A stretch of 64,000 nucleotides of DNA, from the NCBI GenBank assembly GCA_964059195.1, contig CAXKWD010000005.1:96609882-96673881 (forward strand). The letters are read 5' to 3'. The position numbers were made by a program, and so were the translations under genes. Positions 48,739-60,886 of this stretch are shown piece by piece (positions within the stretch are counted from its first letter, which is position 1; each line of letters begins with the position of its first letter). The DNA comes from Ectobius pallidus (Eukaryota; Arthropoda; Insecta; Blattodea; Ectobiidae). The notes under the pieces were generated by a model. That model saw only the letters and a list, made by a program, of their open reading frames with translations. It was not told the DNA's origin and did no database searches.

Positions 48739-49070
48739 CATAAACTGGTTCCTAGTATTATGATATTGGGTGTCAGGTAAACCGACATTATAATGTTTGT
48801 GTACATATAGCAAATATAGGAAAACATATGAATTTATTACAGTAAATATACCACTTTTTATAAATAAGGTCTTGGAATATTCTTTCAAATGAACTTCATT
48901 TATTATTCTCAAAGCTTTCTTCTGTAGCAATAACACCTTATTTATATGGCAGCTGTTTCCCCATAGAATTTGACCATAATTCAACGAAGAATGAAAAAAT
49001 CCAAAGTAAGCTGTTTTTACATATGTATCTGGTACCAAGCCAATAAGAGCTCTTAGCAAATAAATAAAGC
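48739..49070 (-). pseudogene. Related LINE on the opposite strand, interrupted
   Basis: The minus strand reads LRALIGLVPDTYVKTAYFGF, FHSSLNYGQILWGNSCHINK, VLLLQKKALRIINEVHLKEY, then HKHYNVGLPDTQYHNTRNQF. This is the region just after the RT domain (LNYGIxxWG, LQKKALRII, YNTRN). The frame runs directly into the (CATCTA)n of the plus-strand copy at about 48738, so that copy inserted into this one or joined it by rearrangement. Confidence 0.85.
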
Positions 49071-49373
49071 TTGATAATCTAATCTTGTTTAATCAGTGAT
49101 AATTACAATTATATGCAGAAAATATAAATATATATTTTTTTTATCGATTTCCGAGTTAAGCTCCAGATTGATTCATTAAGCAGGACTTACGGAAGGAACT
49201 TGATAAGCATACGTGAAGGAATATGTGAGTAGTGTTACTTGTCAAAGCTACCTGTATTGCAACTTCCAAAGCCGTTATGAACACTGTAAAACAATATGTT
49301 GCCATGAGAACTGATTTGTATTGGATAATTTCTTTCTAATATATTGCCATAAAATAGGTACTTAATTGGGCAC

Positions 49374-49587
49374 TACTCCAGTACCGATCAACCGATTTGG
49401 TCCAATATCAATAGGCTACTTTCCATGGACGTTATAAATGTGTATACCAAGTTTCATGAAAATCTGATAAAGCGTATTTGAGTTATCACCTGAATAGGCA
49501 CACGGACGGACAAACAGAGACTGAGACGGACAGGCATTTTCCCGTCCCCCACACAATCTCATCAAGTACCATTCTGACACTTAATAA
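49374..49587 (+). repeat. CCCGTCCCCCACA interspersed repeat, copy A
   Basis: Conserved blocks ACCAAGTTTCATGAAAATC, GATAAAGCG, TTTGAGTTATC, a GGACGGACA array, CATTTTCCCGTCCCCCACA and AAGTACCATTCTGACACTTA. It ends in TTAATAA. Copies B (55528-55748) and C (57855-58030) have the same orientation. Probably a truncated retroelement 3' end; class not settled. Confidence 0.85.
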
Positions 49588-49914
49588 AAACAGACTTGCC
49601 CACGAAGGATAACTATCAATTACTAATCCCAAAATTATTTCACTATTCTTGATCTGACAGGAGTTCAATGTTTTTAAGCTTCTAAGAAGATTCTGGGTTT
49701 TATCCTTATTTAAGAGTATGTCATTTAATACGTATGTAGTGTAGTAAGTAATAGTCATGTCTATAAGATAATACCTTATACTATCTTCATGCAACAATAC
49801 TATTGTCCTTTAATGGAGAGATGTGACCTTTAATACGCTCCCATCATTTCAGTCGTACATGACTTTCTCTTCTGTTTGGTTTTGATGGAAGATTTTTTCT
49901 TTTTCTTTATTCGT

Positions 49915-50180
49915 AGAGATGGATGTGGCTGGAACATGGGATAGGGAATTGAAAATAGCTCATGTATTGACTGAGGAAAAGAAATGAAGTACAACACGGG
50001 TGCGAGTGGTACGAACGCACGTCGCTAGCGTCGTCCGTGTCGATCGCCTCACCCCCAGCCGTCAGTACGCTGCTCGTTGCGACTGGGGAGGGACTCACTC
50101 TGTCTCGTTCCCGAGGTCCCGGCTTCATACAGTCTAGTGACACTCGTCCTAGGATACATCTCCAGCTAGGTAAGTCAAAT
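49915..50180. repeat. GC-rich CpG-dense block within an interspersed repeat
   Basis: 49921-50012 (GGGAATTGAAAATAGCTCAT, GTATTGACTGAGG, GGGTGCGA) recurs at 50548-50631. The first copy continues into about 150 bases of CpG-dense sequence (CGCACGTCGCTAGCGTCGTC and so on), missing from the second. A 105-codon minus-strand frame crosses it but has no recognisable domain. Best read as part of a transposon or its internal promoter rather than a host gene. Confidence 0.5.
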
Positions 50181-50547
50181 TTAAAGACTCCTTTATTTTG
50201 TGTAAAAAAATAAAGTTTTCTCATCTTGTGAGTTTAAAACTCGGAGTTTATAGTAATATTTAGAAAGCACTATTAAGTTCGAAAACTTTTAAAAAAATTT
50301 ATATTTACCTATTAAAATTTATGAAGTCTCTTTAATTTAAACAATAGCCATTAGCACATTTTATTTTGGCATAAACTTTCGAAGTGTATTTCGTAATAAT
50401 TACTTTTATTATTGAAATGTACTCATAATATACGAAAGCCAGAGCTCGGGGTAAATAACTGAAGTTTTCGGAATTCGTATACTTGCAGGAAAATGGTCGC
50501 ATCTATGAAGGCTCTATATAATTTAGACAAAAGGAAGAATATACATT

Positions 50548-50631
50548 AGGTGGAACTTAGAATAGGGAACTGAAAATAGCACTTGTATTGACTGAGGGGG
50601 AAAAATGAAATACCACTGGGGTGCGAAATAA
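50548..50631. repeat. Second copy of the 49921 repeat
   Basis: Direct, diverged copy of 49921-50012, ending at GGGTGCGA. Confidence 0.7.
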
Positions 50632-50639
50632 TTACTAAA

Positions 50640-53600
50640 AGTTAAATTCTTAGAAATTAATTAGTTTATGGAACATGAAATCCCATATAAATAATGTAAA
50701 CCTGTAGGCCTATTTAAAACAACCTTCTTCATTTGTAACTGAATAGGGCTATACTTGCTAATCTTCTACAATGGCGACCTATTACTAACAAAAACTCGTA
50801 CATTTTTGCTCCATGTAAACGTAAATTATTATTGCGTTCAGTGGGTTTATTAGAATAGTTACAAAAATATAAACTTAATATGATACCGATAATAGTTTCA
50901 CCATACCCCGACGAAAACTACTTTTAGGCCTAAGTGGCATAGGCCCTACGTTTATATTACCAATTTCGAGAGACCGGAAACTAGCTCTTCTGTTAGTTTT
51001 ATTCAATTTTTATGCCCGCTGATAAACTCTTGAAATTCTTTTAATTTGTTATTCCATGGATTGAATTGGCATATAATCGAAAGTAATATAGTTCAGTTGG
51101 TTGATGCTATTACTAAACCACACTATCACCATATTAATTACGTATTACAGCATTAAACAATAAATATTATAAATTCTTTTATAACAATATTGTTAAAACT
51201 TAAAATTGAATTGAACGGAGTTTGACATGGCTTTTTATTCAGATGCTTGCAGTAGTTTATTTTCGTGCAAGCTTTCAGGGATGCTGGTGCGGGTTGTACT
51301 AAGCACCAACAACAGGTAGTTGTTCGACGTGAAGCTTGTTTCATTGTGCATACAAGGTTAGTAGGGGGAATTTTTATGGACTGTGATTTTTAAGATTGAT
51401 CTCTACTTTTACTGCGTCCTGTGTTCACTGTTCTAAGGTAGTTTTATGGCAAGTGAATTACAAGCGCCTTGTTTGCCACGATCAAATGTTCATAAGTAAT
51501 AGTCCAGGCAATAAAGGTTTTTTTTTTTTTCAAACAAATTTGGAAGAATCTGAAATTTGTATATGTATTAGAACACATCAAAAGTATCTATTCATACAAA
51601 ATTCTCAATTTCTCATCCCAGTGCTTAACCCCCATGACCCCTTATTTAAAATGTGTTTTATATTCATGCCTATAAAACATTCTGTAATAGCTTTTTGGAA
51701 GATTTGTTTGCTTTATAGTATTCTTGACAGTATTTTTTTTACATTTTTTCCCCTAAATTTTTAACTAGAGCGCACAGTTCATCCGATAGGCCTATATCGC
51801 TTTAAAATTCATGAGTGTTGATTTTTTAAGATAATTTGTTTATACCTATCTTTTCATTTAAAAAAAATTAAGTATAAGAAAATATTTCAAGTAAAAGTTG
51901 TTCCTCACATTTTAAGTTTTAAAATTGTATATAAATATAATTATCTTATATGGTCTTTTGCCAGTGGGAGCCTTCATAAAATTGAAGTTTCTGTATTTTG
52001 CAGTTATAATGTGGCTCATACATTGTATATAGCCTAATTTTTATCATGAAATTTCTGAATCATTTAGTATACCAAAATAATGTTTAAACCTAACATTTCA
52101 ATAATAAAGCACGACATAAAGATACTGGATACTGTAATATTGATATTCTGATTGCTCGATTATAGAGCAATCTGCCTCTGCTCACATAATGTTACAATGT
52201 TACATGGATATACTGGTAATTGTATTCTAACACAAATGATCATTGTTAGCGGTCTGTAGATGCACTAATACGTATGTAATGCTAATTGCTCTCGCCATTA
52301 TCGTCCTTGTGTCTATGGGTTCGTTCGTCATTTCGTTCGTTCCTGACACAAAACCTTAACACATAGACCTGTAGTAAACTACATATTTCACCTACGGTTT
52401 CTACACAAATTATTTTGAGTGGTTCGTTTAATATAAAAAAAATTATCGCATAAGCGGTCTTAATGGGGAGAGTGGTATAAGTGATCTTGTTTCTTCAAAC
52501 TAAAATTAACGATAAACTCTTTATGCTTGACATTTAGAATCGAGTCTGTTTTGATGTCTCAAACCGTTTACCGGTAAAAATTCTAATTTTATACAGTATT
52601 TGCTTCACTCTACAGTCTGTCATAATATGTGAATTGAAATGTCTACTCAGGTAGCAACAGTTAAGTGAAGATTCACTTATTTTTATTAGATTCCAAAGCG
52701 TGATCTGGCGTTTTATTTTGTTTTAGAAAAATAGTATGGTTCTTCCGAGAGAGATGAATAAGCCCATCTAATATCTTCAAAATCATAATATTGAATTTTA
52801 ATTTTAAATTATTTTAATATATTTGGAATTACTGTTTGATTTATAACTAATGTCATAGTATTACTAATTTTATCACTCAGGGTATATACCTAAGTTCCCG
52901 ATTCTATAGAAAGAGTCAATTTCAGTTACTAATGCACGAAGGGGTGGGGGTGAATGCCAGGGCGAGGAAAAACAACTGGCCCAACGAGTACTAAGTCGAT
53001 GTGTCACAATCTATGGTACGAAGCCTACAAAATAGTTGAACAGTGTGATGTAGTTCTAAATCGCATAATTCTGTTGTGTATTGAAACATTTGGCGTGATT
53101 ATTTCAGACGTATCGTATGTAAATTGTGAAATAGAACATAACGTAGGATCAATTTATAAATAAACATTCTACAACCAATTTGCAAACTGAAACTGTGGAC
53201 AAGAAAACAGAAGTGCCAACGACGTCTAATTCACTTACAAGCTATCTGATTTTTTATATAGGCTTTTGTGAAATGTTGCTTGCTTCGAATATCCCTTTAA
53301 TAAATTTAATAATTCTACATTTAAAGTATTCAAGGAAAAATATACAGACATTTACCTACTGTAACAAATTTGAGACATCAGGCGTATTTAGATAAATGCT
53401 AAGAAATAACTGTAAATAACGTAAGGCAGGAAATAGGAAATAAGATCAGGGTTTCAATAGATGAATTAAAAGATTCTGCCAGCAGATTTGTGGCTAATAC
53501 GATAGTCGGAATTCTCTTGCCTGCAAAACCAGGGAAATACTTCTATTAAAAAGTGTAAAAAGTAGTAAATCACACTATAGCGATTTTAGGTAATCTTGAT

Positions 53601-54150
53601 GTATTTTTTGTTATATGGAATGGACGTTTCACAACACAATGTTTTGGTGACAACGGACGGAGGTATACCTCTGAAACACTGCGTACAGTATGCATATTGG
53701 AGTGCGTTGTAACACCCTTAAAGCAAGAACGGAAGAAGAAGAGCGCATAGATCAGTTAACATAAGCTGCCAGTGAAATATTTGCGTCGCCATAAATTGTT
53801 TAATATAGTCTGTATCTCCATACACTTGCATTACAATTTGTTGTATCGCTGCCGTACCTATAAACAAACCCCCTTGCTGCTACCAGAAACCTTGGAGCAC
53901 GTGCAATAAAAAGTCTCCATACCATCGTAGCAGTTAACTTATTCTATCTATGGATCACATGAAAATTCCTGACGGAATGGCTTCCTTCGGTGCTTTTGTG
54001 ACGTAAGGTATTGGAATTTGTAGGTTAATTAACATGCACACTATAACATTTTGTATCTAACCTATAGGCCTACTTGAAACTGTACAATTATTATTTATAA
54101 CGCAGATTGAATTCTGTGTTCAGTTCTGTGGAATTTATTTTAAGAATCTC
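50640..54150. other. No recognisable gene or bounded repeat
   Basis: AT-rich DNA. Frames of up to 122 codons (51396-51764) are of low-complexity, Phe/Ile-rich composition as expected by chance. Confidence 0.4.
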
Positions 54151-54176
54151 ACAAGTAGCAGCTAGTGATGAGCGAG

Positions 54177-54365
54177 ACCAGTCTTGGTCTTGCAGTCTTG
54201 GTCTTGGTCTTGCATTTTCTGCAAGACCAAGACCAAGACCAAGACCGCATCTGCGTTAGCAAGACCAAGACCAAGACCGAGTGTGCAAGACCAAGACCAA
54301 GACCGAGACCAAGTCTGCAAGACTCGGGCAAGACCAAGACCGAACTGCAAGACTCTTGCAGTCTT
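54177..54365 (+). repeat. Left subterminal CAAGACC array
   Basis: Begins as GGTCTTG units, switches orientation through TTTTCTGCAAGACC, and continues as CAAGACC(AAGACC)n with GAGTGTG, GAGACC and TCTGC variants, to GCAAGACTCTTGCAGTCTTG. Because the orientation switches, the array can fold into a long hairpin. Confidence 0.9.
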
Positions 54366-55527
54366 GCTATATTGAAAATGTTTTAAATGCTCGATTGTGT
54401 ACGCAGCAAGCCAGCAACCACTACTGAAAGGTGCCGTTACCGTTACCGGTAGAGGTGGGAAAATAAGCTGTTTCTAGATAAAGGTTGTAGCCGAAACTGT
54501 TACGCGCACATAACAGTTTTATGAAACGGTTGCAAAAGACCGGTTTCACTTGCATTTTTGTTGGAACTGTTTCGGCTAGGCTGGCAAGGACGAGAGGGGG
54601 AGCAGCCGAGACTAAAGACTTGGGGCCCCGGCCCGGCCGACCAGGTTTTATTTTTTACTTTCTAATTTACTCTAAAATTAAATGTTTTATAAATCAACAA
54701 ACAGCTTAAGCTATGTTTTATGTGTTTATTTTTTATCTGCATTGTCCTGTCGCATAACGGTGACACGGAATTAATCAGGTAATCTGAAGCGGATTATTCT
54801 TGGAGAAAAATTATTTTTTTAAAAGTAGAAGCAGAAATCCTTTTGGACTCAACAGTAGGCCTCACTAACGTTCGGCATTTAAAATAATAATTTTCAAATG
54901 ATTAATTTTGATACATATAATACATATAAAATTGGTACAAATCTCTGCAAAATTATACCCGGGATTCCTAGGAAATTCATGACCTCTTATAGCATTGACG
55001 TTTTTGGAGATATCTTTGCTAGACAAGTGAATTATAATAGTATTATTGATACTTTTGCAAAGTAAAAAGCTAGGAAAGCTATTTTTTAAGACGGTGGATT
55101 CTTAAGACATTCTTTTAATAATTACTTTGTAGTATAGCCTATTACATGTCTCAGTAACAATAACATTTTTCCTTTTGAATACTTTATTAGCTCAACCTTT
55201 GTCTGATATCGGCATAAGATAGACTGTGCCATAATATAATTAAAAATCAGGTAAACTGATACAAAAAAGTGCCAGATGTAGTTAATTGGTCTTTTTTTTT
55301 TCAGAAACTATATAGTTTTAGACCGAACTCTTGAGAAAGTTCGTAAAACACATGTGAAGGAATAAGTGGGATAACAACAGAACGAATGCCTCACATCTAA
55401 AGCAAGATGTGATATAATAAATTTACAAACATCTGACTGCATTGTGGTGAAGGCCCTCAGTGATTAGCTAAGCGGCTTTGTAGTATAGTGATGATTTGCC
55501 ATTTAATAAGCATGTGGCCGTTAATCA

Positions 55528-55748
55528 GTCGTTACTCCGGTACCGGTCAAGCGATTTGGTACAAAATTAATAGGCTTCTTTCTATGGACGTTATAAATAT
55601 GTATATCAAATTTCATGAAAATCCGATAAAGCTTATTTGAGTTATCGCGCATACAGGCACACGGACAGACTGACGGAGAGACACGGACGGACAGCCATTT
55701 TCCCGTCCCCCACATGATCTCAGAAAGTACCATTCTGGTACTTAATAA
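55528..55748 (+). repeat. CCCGTCCCCCACA interspersed repeat, copy B
   Basis: Same blocks as copy A (49374-49587), including TTTCATGAAAATCCGATAAA and CATTTTCCCGTCCCCCACA. Lies inside the 4.2-kb hAT-like element. Confidence 0.85.
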
Positions 55749-55749
55749 G

Positions 55750-57850
55750 AGTTCTTATGTCATTGTGTCAAGTTTTATTGTCAATCGTATATGTTTATCT
55801 TATCTTCAGTTTATGTTGTTCAAAACAAGCAAATTTTTCATAGTGATTAAACATAGTTGGGTACCGATATATAATTTAAATGTTGTTATTTATAGTTGAA
55901 AAGTAAGACACTAGTTGTACAGTGATTAGTTTTTATGATTATTGATAGCATTTTGCCAAAACACGTATTATTACCTCTGTGTGTACAACTGAAAAGCTTT
56001 TAAACTTACATGGTTTTATTTTTTGTAAAATATGACTAACTTTTTAGTGATTAACAAAAATATCATATGTCTTCAAGTAATAGGATACTTACATACCATT
56101 ACATACATTATATAATATTTATGTAATATTTTTATACAATCTTTTTGCTGCATACTTTGGGTTTCAGTGGTGAAATTAATATTTGACGGGGCCCGGGAAA
56201 TTTTTTACTGAGGTCCTTTGCTTTCTCTCCACGGCTCTGCAGAGAACTTGTTTTAAACTACTTCTTGGGGTAGGAACAATACATTCCTCCCAAATAGCAA
56301 AGAGGAAAATTGTCTCCAAGGACAATTGTAAATCACATACCTTCATTTGAAAGATATGCTACGCCGACCCTTGAGAAATTTATGACATGGTGTAATGCCG
56401 ACACTAAAGTCTGTTTGTTGTGAGTTGGCACGGATCAGAAAATTGAGAAAGAAGATGTTTGGCAGAAGTCAGTAATTGAACAGAAAGAGATAGAAACATA
56501 CTATTATGAAAGGTTACTCACTCCACGAATTTGTATAATCAGGACTTAACATAAACACCATTTACAGTAAGAAGCCGCCACGTCTCTTTCCTAAACGACA
56601 ATATGACTGCTTAAACACATCTGGCGATTATTTAAACCTCGAAATTCTGGTTTTCCCCCATTTTTTCTATACACCCTACTCCAACCAGTGGGATAGTGGA
56701 GTGAGTAACAAACTTTTGCCTACCTGCTGAATAGTGGCAGGGTAGTTTTATGACTTCAGTGCCAACATAACCCACACAGCGGTCTTTCTAATTACCTTAA
56801 CTTGGAAAAACTGTTAAAATGTTTTCTCACATTGATACAAGCATAATAATGAATCTTCTTGATTAGTACTTTAAATGAAATTACTTAATAAAAAAGTTAA
56901 ATACATTGAAATTCTTAACCAATACCTAAATTAATGTTTACATGTAACAGAAAAAGAACAAGTCACTATAAGGAAATAAAATGCAAAGTAAAAATCCAAC
57001 ACGTTTTAAATGCATATACTGTTAATACCTTTTTAAGTTTTACCAAAAAAAAATATATTACGTTTCAAATGACATTGTACTTAATTTTTTGGACATAACT
57101 TGTTATTGTTAATATTTATATATAAGAAATTTCAGACACCAGTCGACGGATAGTTTTAATGCTTGTATAAAATCAACTGCTCCACCTATTCCCAATTAAA
57201 CATTTTTTAAATTCTAAAATATGCATATCAATGGCAATAAAACAGCAAAATTTGATAGGTATAGACCAACAATTTTTTATGAATTTAAAATAGACAAGAG
57301 GCAAGGCAATAGACAGGAGGCAAGGACGTGGGTCCGGTCCGCACCCCCCCCACCCAAATATGAGATTTTTAAAGTATTAGTTAAAAAAATATTTTTTGTA
57401 TTACTTAGGAAGAGAAGATGTCAGTAATATCTGGTTCATCAGTTTAGGACCCCCGGGAAACTGATTTCTAAATATGTACTTGACCGGGACATTAAATGGG
57501 CCTTGCTGTGTGGGTGGCTTAATCCTACTATACTGTAGTCTGAACTCTTCAAATTTTAAAATAAGAACGGGACACAAACCATTTTAATGGTATATCCATT
57601 TACAGTCATTTTATAAAATTGATCTCTTATATGTAAAGTAACGCCACACAGACCTTGTTTTGTTACGGTTACTCGTTTTTGTTTCATGTTGAAACACTAC
57701 GTTACAACAATCAACAACACAACGAAACGATAGCTGTTTCTACTTTCTAAGGAATGAAAACGTGTAACTCGTCTGTGCGACTGCTTGCAAGTTGAAAGGA
57801 AGGTATTTTGCTAATCACTTGCAGGGGTTGCAGCCAGTAGAAACGCAACA
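55750..57850. other. Interior of the 4.2-kb element, no coding region recognised
   Basis: Mostly AT-rich, with isolated GC patches (56187-56200 GACGGGGCCCGGG; 57322-57353 with poly-C; 57448-57460). No transposase motif was found in the short frames. Confidence 0.45.
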
Positions 57851-57854
57851 GCGA

Positions 57855-58030
57855 AAATAAATAGACTTCTTCCTATGGATGTTGTAAGTGCGTATACCAA
57901 GTTTCATGAAAATCCAATAAAGCGCATTTGAGTTATCGCGAGTACTGACACATGGACAGACAGACAGACGGACAGACATTTTCCCGTCCCCCACACAAAT
58001 TTCATAAAGTACCATTCTGTCACTTAATAA
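57855..58030 (+). repeat. CCCGTCCCCCACA interspersed repeat, copy C
   Basis: Contains ACCAAGTTTCATGAAAATCC, a GGACAGACAGACAGACGGAC array, CATTTTCCCGTCCCCCACA and CATTCTGTCACTTAATAA. Lies inside the 4.2-kb hAT-like element. Confidence 0.85.
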
Positions 58031-58201
58031 CTAATGGCTAAAGATGAAATAGCTTTCAGTTGTTTTGTTACTGTTTTCACGGTTCAAGCAACTAAAAGCA
58101 ATTAGCTTTCGTTACTTTCGCAAGCAATAACACACATGTAATCGGTGTAACTGTAAATCACGTAAACTCCATCAATCACAGTAAGATGCGTAAAAGAAAA
58201 A

Positions 58202-58385
58202 TGCAAGACTCTTGCAACAAGACCAAGACCGAGTATGCAAGACCGAGACCAAGACCAAGACCGAGTATGCAAGACCAAGACCAAGACCAAGACCAGGGTT
58301 ACCGATGCGAGACCAAGACCAAGACTGAGTGTGCGAGACCAAGACCAAGACCAAGACCGCCTTAGTCTTGGTCTTGGTCTTGCAT
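58202..58385 (-). repeat. Right subterminal CAAGACC array
   Basis: Mirror of the left array: GCAAGACTCTTGCA, then CAAGACC units with GAGTATG and GAGACC variants, and GGTCTTG units next to the terminal repeat. Confidence 0.9.
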
Positions 58386-58409
58386 TTGCTCATCACTAGT
58401 AGCAGCATT

Positions 58410-60410
58410 TTTAATATTTCCACGAATTTTGACATTGAAGCTCAAAACAATCTCCAACTTCAATATGCTTTACAGTAAGCAATTAAAAAGTGTAACAGCA
58501 GTTTATCTCATCTGGTTTTATGCTCACTGTTCAAATGAGTTCAAATGAGTTTGTAGATTCCCTTATGATATAATAGAAAACCTTAATTGGTGAGCTATAC
58601 TGAGCTCATACCTAGATAAAGAAATCCATCCTATCTCAGGATAAACTGGTTGATTTTAAGATTTTAGATATTTCTCCCACACGTTTTATTTTACGTTTAT
58701 ACATAGCATATTTCTAAAATCAAAGTTATCAGTGTTATATGGAATGTAAACCTGCATTAATGGCAGTTGAATTTTAATTAATGAACTACACAACGTACTC
58801 ATTTCACATTAAAATTAAATGAACAGAGGAATTTGGTTTTCAGGCGCAGACAAACTTCAAATATTTGCAATGCTAAATGGATGTTGACTGTATAAAACTG
58901 ATGATTGAATTTCAAATAATCATGCAGGAGTTTGCTTTGTTATCGATCACAGAGAGGTACTTTTTAATCGGAAAATCATGAATTTCACCAGATGATACAT
59001 CATGCATTATGTGAATAATAATGAAGTGGCCTTCCATTTGCTCTAGTGGCTAGTGTTGCCGGTATACTGGTTGATTCCCGCACCCCCCCCCCCCAGATAT
59101 TTGTAAGGCCTACAACTAGCATCAATTAAAGAGGCTGTTAAGCGGTTGCCTGATGAAATCAGACAAGTATGCAGTTTTACAGACCAAGTTATTGACAATA
59201 TATCTTGTAGATGAAGGCAACTCTTTAGTAGAATAATACGAATCTGAATAACTACGGAAGGAGAAACGATTTTTAACTGTACTTTTTGTACTGAACTCTT
59301 TGGCAAATGACAGGACTGAATCACGTTAATTTTCGTTATATTTAATGTTCATGATGAATCCCAAGAATTGTAATAATAATATGTACACCCTAAAAAATGT
59401 AATTTCTTGAAGTGAAAAGTTACTTCGCCTCAGTAAGTGATTCACAACAGCTAGCTTTCGGTTTGTTAGCAGAATTCGATAGCAGATTTGATTATTGCAA
59501 ACGAAACATCATCTGTGGGCTACATCTACAAGATATTCACGTTTGATCGTTGATCAACAGGTCGCAGTTCCTAGTCTTTATGGAAACTTTATTATTAATA
59601 AATCTTTCTTATAATAAATTTTACTTGCAGCCCTTGTAAGAGCTTAACACAGCTACTAGTTTTTTTTAGTTTTTTTTTTTACAAAACTATACATAAGCAT
59701 TACAGAAACACGTTAAAAGTCTCATTAAAAATTATAATAAGGTAAAAGTAAAACCTTGCAACTTCTTACAAATCGTAAAGTAATATCCAAGAAAATCTGA
59801 TTTAGTTTTTATAATGTAAGTGTGCAAATTTTGTTAGAAATTATGCATTTGAAGAATGCAGTATGTGCGTCAACAAGTGGTTCCGAATTTTTTGGACAAC
59901 ACTTAAGAATTTATGCTTATCTTAATGCTTAATTTTATTTTTACCATCTTAACAATCTTCACGAATATTTCTAATAAATGCAAATGTTTAAAAGGGCATA
60001 TTAGAAGTTTATTCTACAAATCTGAACAAAATTACTTTAAATGTAGACTTTTCTTGAAATGTTACAAATAACATCCTTCTCACTTATCTATAAAGTGTAA
60101 CTTCTGAAGGTCAGAAAAGAAACGTTGGTAGCTCTTTCATTGTGGAAAATATTTGAGAATCTTTAACACGGACAAAGTATAAGAAACTGACCTTAGAGTA
60201 GCTCAGCCAGTATTTCTGTTAGCCAGCAGATAAGGTTGTTATGAGCTTATAATATGATATATATTTTATATCTTAATGCATTTTAGCAAGGACTCAAAGT
60301 TAACTACAGTAATTTTATTGCTTTTTGACCTCTGATAACCACGCGGAAATCTCAGACAGGTTGGTCGGACCCGAAATAAAATACAGGACCTCCAGAATGC
60401 GAGTTTCAGA
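58410..60410. other. No recognisable gene
   Basis: AT-rich DNA, with a poly-C run at about 59082-59094. Nothing else supported. Confidence 0.4.
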
Positions 60411-60414
60411 CTAA

Positions 60415-60576
60415 AGTACTTTTCAAATGGGAAGCGTTTTGTTCTTCCTCTTGCTTAGATACGCGGTCCAATCAGAGACGGCGAGACGGAAGGAAGACCC
60501 TTCCTGATAGCGGTACTCCTTTAGCTCGTACACGTGTTTGGCAGTGAAGGAAAACGCTTCCCATTTGAAAATTACT
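60415..60576. mobile_element. 162-bp hairpin element with 26-bp arms
   Basis: The left arm 60415-60440 (AGTACTTTTCAAATGGGAAG then CGTTTT) and the right arm 60551-60576 are reverse complements at 25 of 26 positions. The 110-bp interior is GC-richer than the flanks. It has a MITE-like shape, but no target duplication is evident. Confidence 0.65.
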
Positions 60577-60886
60577 GTAAACCACATTGTCGTACAGTCA
60601 AATTTATAATAATCCCTATATCCCTTTAAATAGGCAAAGAGCTTTTTACAAGGTTTTGTAACTATAAACATAGACAGGAGAGGGAACTTCAATTCTCTGC
60701 ACGCAATTTTTCTCGACGTACCGTACTACATGTTCTTTGTTATTGAATACTTCATCGGCTGCCGATGACCGTTCGTCTCATAGGTTGCCGCATACAATGC
60801 TGCCAACAGTGTCAGTGAGATATAGTGCCAGTGCCAGCGTTAATGACATGTAATGCCAGTGTTAGGTTAAGTTAGGGATAGTAATA

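Larger units (their letters stand above)
54163..58398. mobile_element. 4.2-kb hAT-like element with CAAGACC subterminal arrays
   Basis: Perfect 11-bp terminal inverted repeats: TAGTGATGAGC at 54163-54173 and GCTCATCACTA at 58388-58398. The exact 8-bp duplication GTAGCAGC lies at 54155-54162 and 58399-58406. The termini fit the hAT consensus (T-A-x-x-G). Inside each end is a long CAAGACC/GGTCTTG array (54177-54365 and 58202-58385), plausible transposase-binding repeats. The interior has no recognisable transposase and has been invaded by two copies (B and C) of the CCCGTCCCCCACA repeat. Probably an old, coding-dead full-length or composite element. Confidence 0.85.

Noticed and set aside
49907..50224. 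105-codon minus-strand frame with a plausible C-terminal part
   Set aside because: Lies in an interspersed repeat with a sister copy at 50548; no recognisable domain.
51396..51764. 122-codon plus-strand frame
   Set aside because: Phe/Ile/Ser-rich AT-driven composition with a poly-Phe run from a T tract; no domain and no splice context.
54165..54386. Overlapping open frames of KTKTKT/LGLGLG composition on both strands
   Set aside because: They are translations of the CAAGACC array, not genes.
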